Of a stretch of DNA of 6,224 bases, positions 4,613-6,224 are shown in pieces; position 1 is the first letter of the stretch, and every line of letters begins with the position of its first letter. Source of the stretch: Candidatus Woesearchaeota archaeon (GTDB lineage Archaea; Nanobdellota; Nanobdellia; Woesearchaeales; WJKV01). Position numbers and translations under genes: made by a program. The notes below the pieces were generated by a model. That model searched no databases and was not told the origin of the DNA. It saw only the letters and a program-made list of their open reading frames with translations. The stretch lies in the NCBI GenBank assembly GCA_019322855.1, contig JAHWIA010000054.1, positions 1 through 6,224 of the forward strand, given 5' to 3'.

Positions 4613-5857
4613 ATGGGATTTTTCGATTGGTTAAAGGGTTTGTTCGGAGGCAAGCTGCCTGAAGAAGCAGTCAATGTAGATGAGCTTGAGGCATGGTTCA
4701 GGAAAAAGACACAGCACAAGCTCAAGGACAAGGACATGCAGATAGACAGGTTGTACAAGCAGTTCGACCTGATAATAAAAGAGATGGGTGATGTCATAGG
4801 TGTTCTGGAGACTGCAGAACTGACTAATCCTAATATTCCTGCGCGGATGAAGAATTTCATGATAGGAAACAGGAATAATTATGTCAAGCAGGTGAGATTG
4901 TTTGTTGACCAGATACCTGACTTCGGCCCGAATTTCAACACGCAGTTCCAGAAGATATTGAATGATTTCGGGAAACGCACTGCGAAAAACTATACAATAT
5001 TGCAGGAGTTTTTTGCAGACCAGACAAAAGCGATTGCTGCAAAGATAAAAGATCTTGATGATGTTTCCAAGAAGATAAGCGGAACAGCGACTAGCAATGA
5101 GATTCTTGAGATAGAGAACTGTCTTAAAACTATCTCTCAGATACAGGAGAAGAGAGAGGAGCACACAGAGATAGCAAAGATGGTAGAGAAGAACAGGGCA
5201 GAGATCGAGAAATTGAAGCAGATGATCGTGAAAGGCGCAGAGAGCAGGAAAAACAGATTAGAGAGCAAGCAGTACAAGGAGCTGATGAGGCTGAAAGACC
5301 TTATTGTCAAGACAAAGAAGGAAGTGCAGATTTTGGAGAGCCAGATCAATGAATTATTTGCGCCATTATTCAGGATGTTCAGGAAGTACAAGAAGATCAC
5401 TATCGCCCATGAGAAATTGTTGGACAAATATCTGAAGGATCCTGTGGACGCATTCATGAAAGACACGAGATTTGACATTGTGACAGCAGTCACTGCGCTC
5501 GGGAAGCACATAGAGAAGGGAAGCATGCAGATGGATGCAAAAGAAAAAAGAAAGATCTTGGACAAGATCAGTTTGATCACAAAAGAGAAATTAAGGACTA
5601 TTCTAAAGAGATACAAGGAGCTCAAGAAGATAGGAAAGGCTGCAGAGTATGACGTGGGAAAGATAAAGGTTGTGCAGGAATTGGAAAAGATAGATCTTGA
5701 GCTTGACAGGATGCAGAACAGGAAACGAAAATTGGAAGGAGAGATTGAGGACGGATTGAAGATGCAGGGAGAATGGAAAGTGGATGAGGAAAAATTAAGA
5801 AATAAGCTTGTCCAGAACATAAAGAAATTGCTAAAAATCAATCTTACAATAAAATGA
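4613..5857 (+). CDS. Long coiled-coil protein with amphipathic N-terminal helix, unknown function, coupled to nip7
   Basis: I do not recognise this 414-aa, Lys/Glu-rich, almost entirely helical protein. Its N-terminus, MGFFDWLKGLFGGKLPEE, places Phe3, Phe4, Trp6, Leu7, Leu10 and Phe11 on one helix face, a pattern of membrane-surface or partner-binding helices. Residues 20-150 form several helices, with a break near NPNIPARM (72-79) and IPDFGPN (101-107). Residues 162-248 form a long coiled coil (IENCLKTISQIQEKREEH onward). A middle segment, about 249-305, is less charged. Residues 306-385 are again coiled coil. There is no signal peptide, transmembrane span or catalytic motif, so it is presumably cytosolic. 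The ATG at 4613 is supported by the TATA spacing. Its stop overlaps the nip7 start as ATGA (5854-5857), showing an operon with probable translational coupling. It could be a scaffold, a membrane-shaping protein or a ribosome-linked factor; the sequence does not decide. Confidence 0.85.
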   Translation: MGFFDWLKGLFGGKLPEEAVNVDELEAWFRKKTQHKLKDKDMQIDRLYKQFDLIIKEMGDVIGVLETAELTNPNIPARMKNFMIGNRNNYVKQVRLFVDQIPDFGPNFNTQFQKILNDFGKRTAKNYTILQEFFADQTKAIAAKIKDLDDVSKKISGTATSNEILEIENCLKTISQIQEKREEHTEIAKMVEKNRAEIEKLKQMIVKGAESRKNRLESKQYKELMRLKDLIVKTKKEVQILESQINELFAPLFRMFRKYKKITIAHEKLLDKYLKDPVDAFMKDTRFDIVTAVTALGKHIEKGSMQMDAKEKRKILDKISLITKEKLRTILKRYKELKKIGKAAEYDVGKIKVVQELEKIDLELDRMQNRKRKLEGEIEDGLKMQGEWKVDEEKLRNKLVQNIKKLLKINLTIK

Positions 5858-6224
5858 AAGACCTCTTGGAGTTTATTTCTATATTTACTAAGAAGAAATT
5901 TGACATCATAGAGATAAAGAAGAGATTCTTCATAGCGAATAAGGAACAGATAGAGATGATGGAGAAGATAAAGGAAAAAGAAGGCATTGTGCCTGAGATG
6001 GTAGGAACTTTTCTCGGTGAGATAAGCAAAAAGAAATTCAAGCCGTCATTGGCTCTGCTGGAACTTTTGGCAAGACATAGTGAAAGAAAAGTGTTTGTAG
6101 ATGACAAGGCAGAATGGCTCTTCTTGTGCGGAAAGGATGTGTTCAAGGAAAGCGTGAAAAAATGCAATGTGAAGTCAGGGCTGGTTCTTGTGCAGAACAA
6201 GAAAGATGAGAACCTGGGCAATGG
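5854..6224 (+). CDS. nip7: Archaeal Nip7-like pre-PUA/PUA protein (ribosome biogenesis), 3'-truncated by the window edge
   Basis: The frame opens at the ATG overlapping the previous stop and stays open to the window end: 123 full codons plus two bases. The stretch starting RKVFVDDKAEWLFLCGKDVF and continuing through LVLVQNKKDENLGNG aligns well, by memory, with human NIP7 (KVWIKPGAEQSFLYGNHVL ... GVVVYSMADIPLGFG), which marks the start of the PUA domain. The upstream part, VGTFLGEISKKKFKPSLALLELLARHS, matches the end of the Nip7 pre-PUA domain ([27 protein letters not shown]). Nip7 binds RNA and takes part in pre-rRNA processing and large-subunit assembly in eukaryotes; archaeal homologues bind RNA. 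About 40-50 residues, the rest of PUA, lie beyond the window. No Shine-Dalgarno motif precedes the ATG, so initiation probably depends on termination of the coiled-coil gene. Another PUA protein is possible but less likely. Confidence 0.8.
   Translation, partial: MKDLLEFISIFTKKKFDIIEIKKRFFIANKEQIEMMEKIKEKEGIVPEMVGTFLGEISKKKFKPSLALLELLARHSERKVFVDDKAEWLFLCGKDVFKESVKKCNVKSGLVLVQNKKDENLGN

Noticed and set aside
4631..5164. A 177-codon minus-strand frame opposite the start of the coiled-coil gene
   Set aside because: The composition is the reverse image of the helical protein on the plus strand, with no motif or start signal.
5137..5841. A 234-codon open frame on the minus strand opposite the coiled-coil gene
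   Set aside because: It is an antisense shadow of a Lys/Glu-rich gene. Its translation is a low-complexity Phe/Ser/Ile/Leu string with no domain, and it has no promoter.
1..6224. CRISPR array, insertion sequence, toxin-antitoxin or phage genes
   Set aside because: No regularly spaced direct repeats, transposase motifs, paired small toxin genes or phage structural genes are visible.

Overview
The window looks like archaeal chromosome, most likely from a DPANN-type lineage such as Woesearchaeota or Pacearchaeota. That placement is an inference from gene content and promoter style, not from a marker tree. The archaeal signs are an Nre-family DNA repair protein, an archaeal-type Nip7 pre-PUA/PUA protein, and TATA-like boxes centred about 25-30 bp upstream of several start codons, which implies leaderless or nearly leaderless mRNAs. 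Base composition is moderately AT-rich and coding is dense. I see no insertion sequence, CRISPR array, tRNA or rRNA.

Layout: (1) Positions 1-355, plus strand, hold the 3' part of a SlyD-like FKBP prolyl isomerase. It runs tail to tail, with abutting stop codons, into a minus-strand block. (2) Positions 356-3525, minus strand, carry in transcription order an Nre DNA repair protein, a YqeG/Gep4-like HAD phosphatase, a C39-like cysteine peptidase and a GNAT acetyltransferase. The first three each have their own TATA-like box placed for leaderless transcription. The GNAT gene starts 1 nt after the peptidase stop and has a Shine-Dalgarno motif. (3) Positions 3526-3635 form a 110-bp divergent promoter region. 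(4) Positions 3636-4439, plus strand, encode a secreted, probably lipid-anchored helical protein, ending in a terminator-like hairpin. (5) Positions 4440-4612 are a 173-bp gap with a T-rich tract, a perfect 11-bp inverted repeat enclosing 74 nt, and a promoter. (6) Positions 4613-5857 encode a 414-aa coiled-coil protein with an amphipathic N-terminus. It overlaps by ATGA the start of a Nip7 homologue that runs off the window.

How the genes may work together: the C39-like peptidase and GNAT are a tight pair that recalls bacterial proteins in which the same two domains are fused, so they probably share a pathway. The coiled-coil protein is translationally coupled to Nip7, a ribosome-biogenesis RNA-binding protein, although its N-terminus suggests membrane contact. 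The lipoprotein candidate and the coiled-coil protein are consecutive helical proteins of unknown function, one predicted outside the membrane and one inside. I see no definite new defence or mobile system. The best candidates for undescribed biology are the C39/GNAT pair, the coiled-coil/Nip7 pair and the inverted-repeat segment at 4468-4563.
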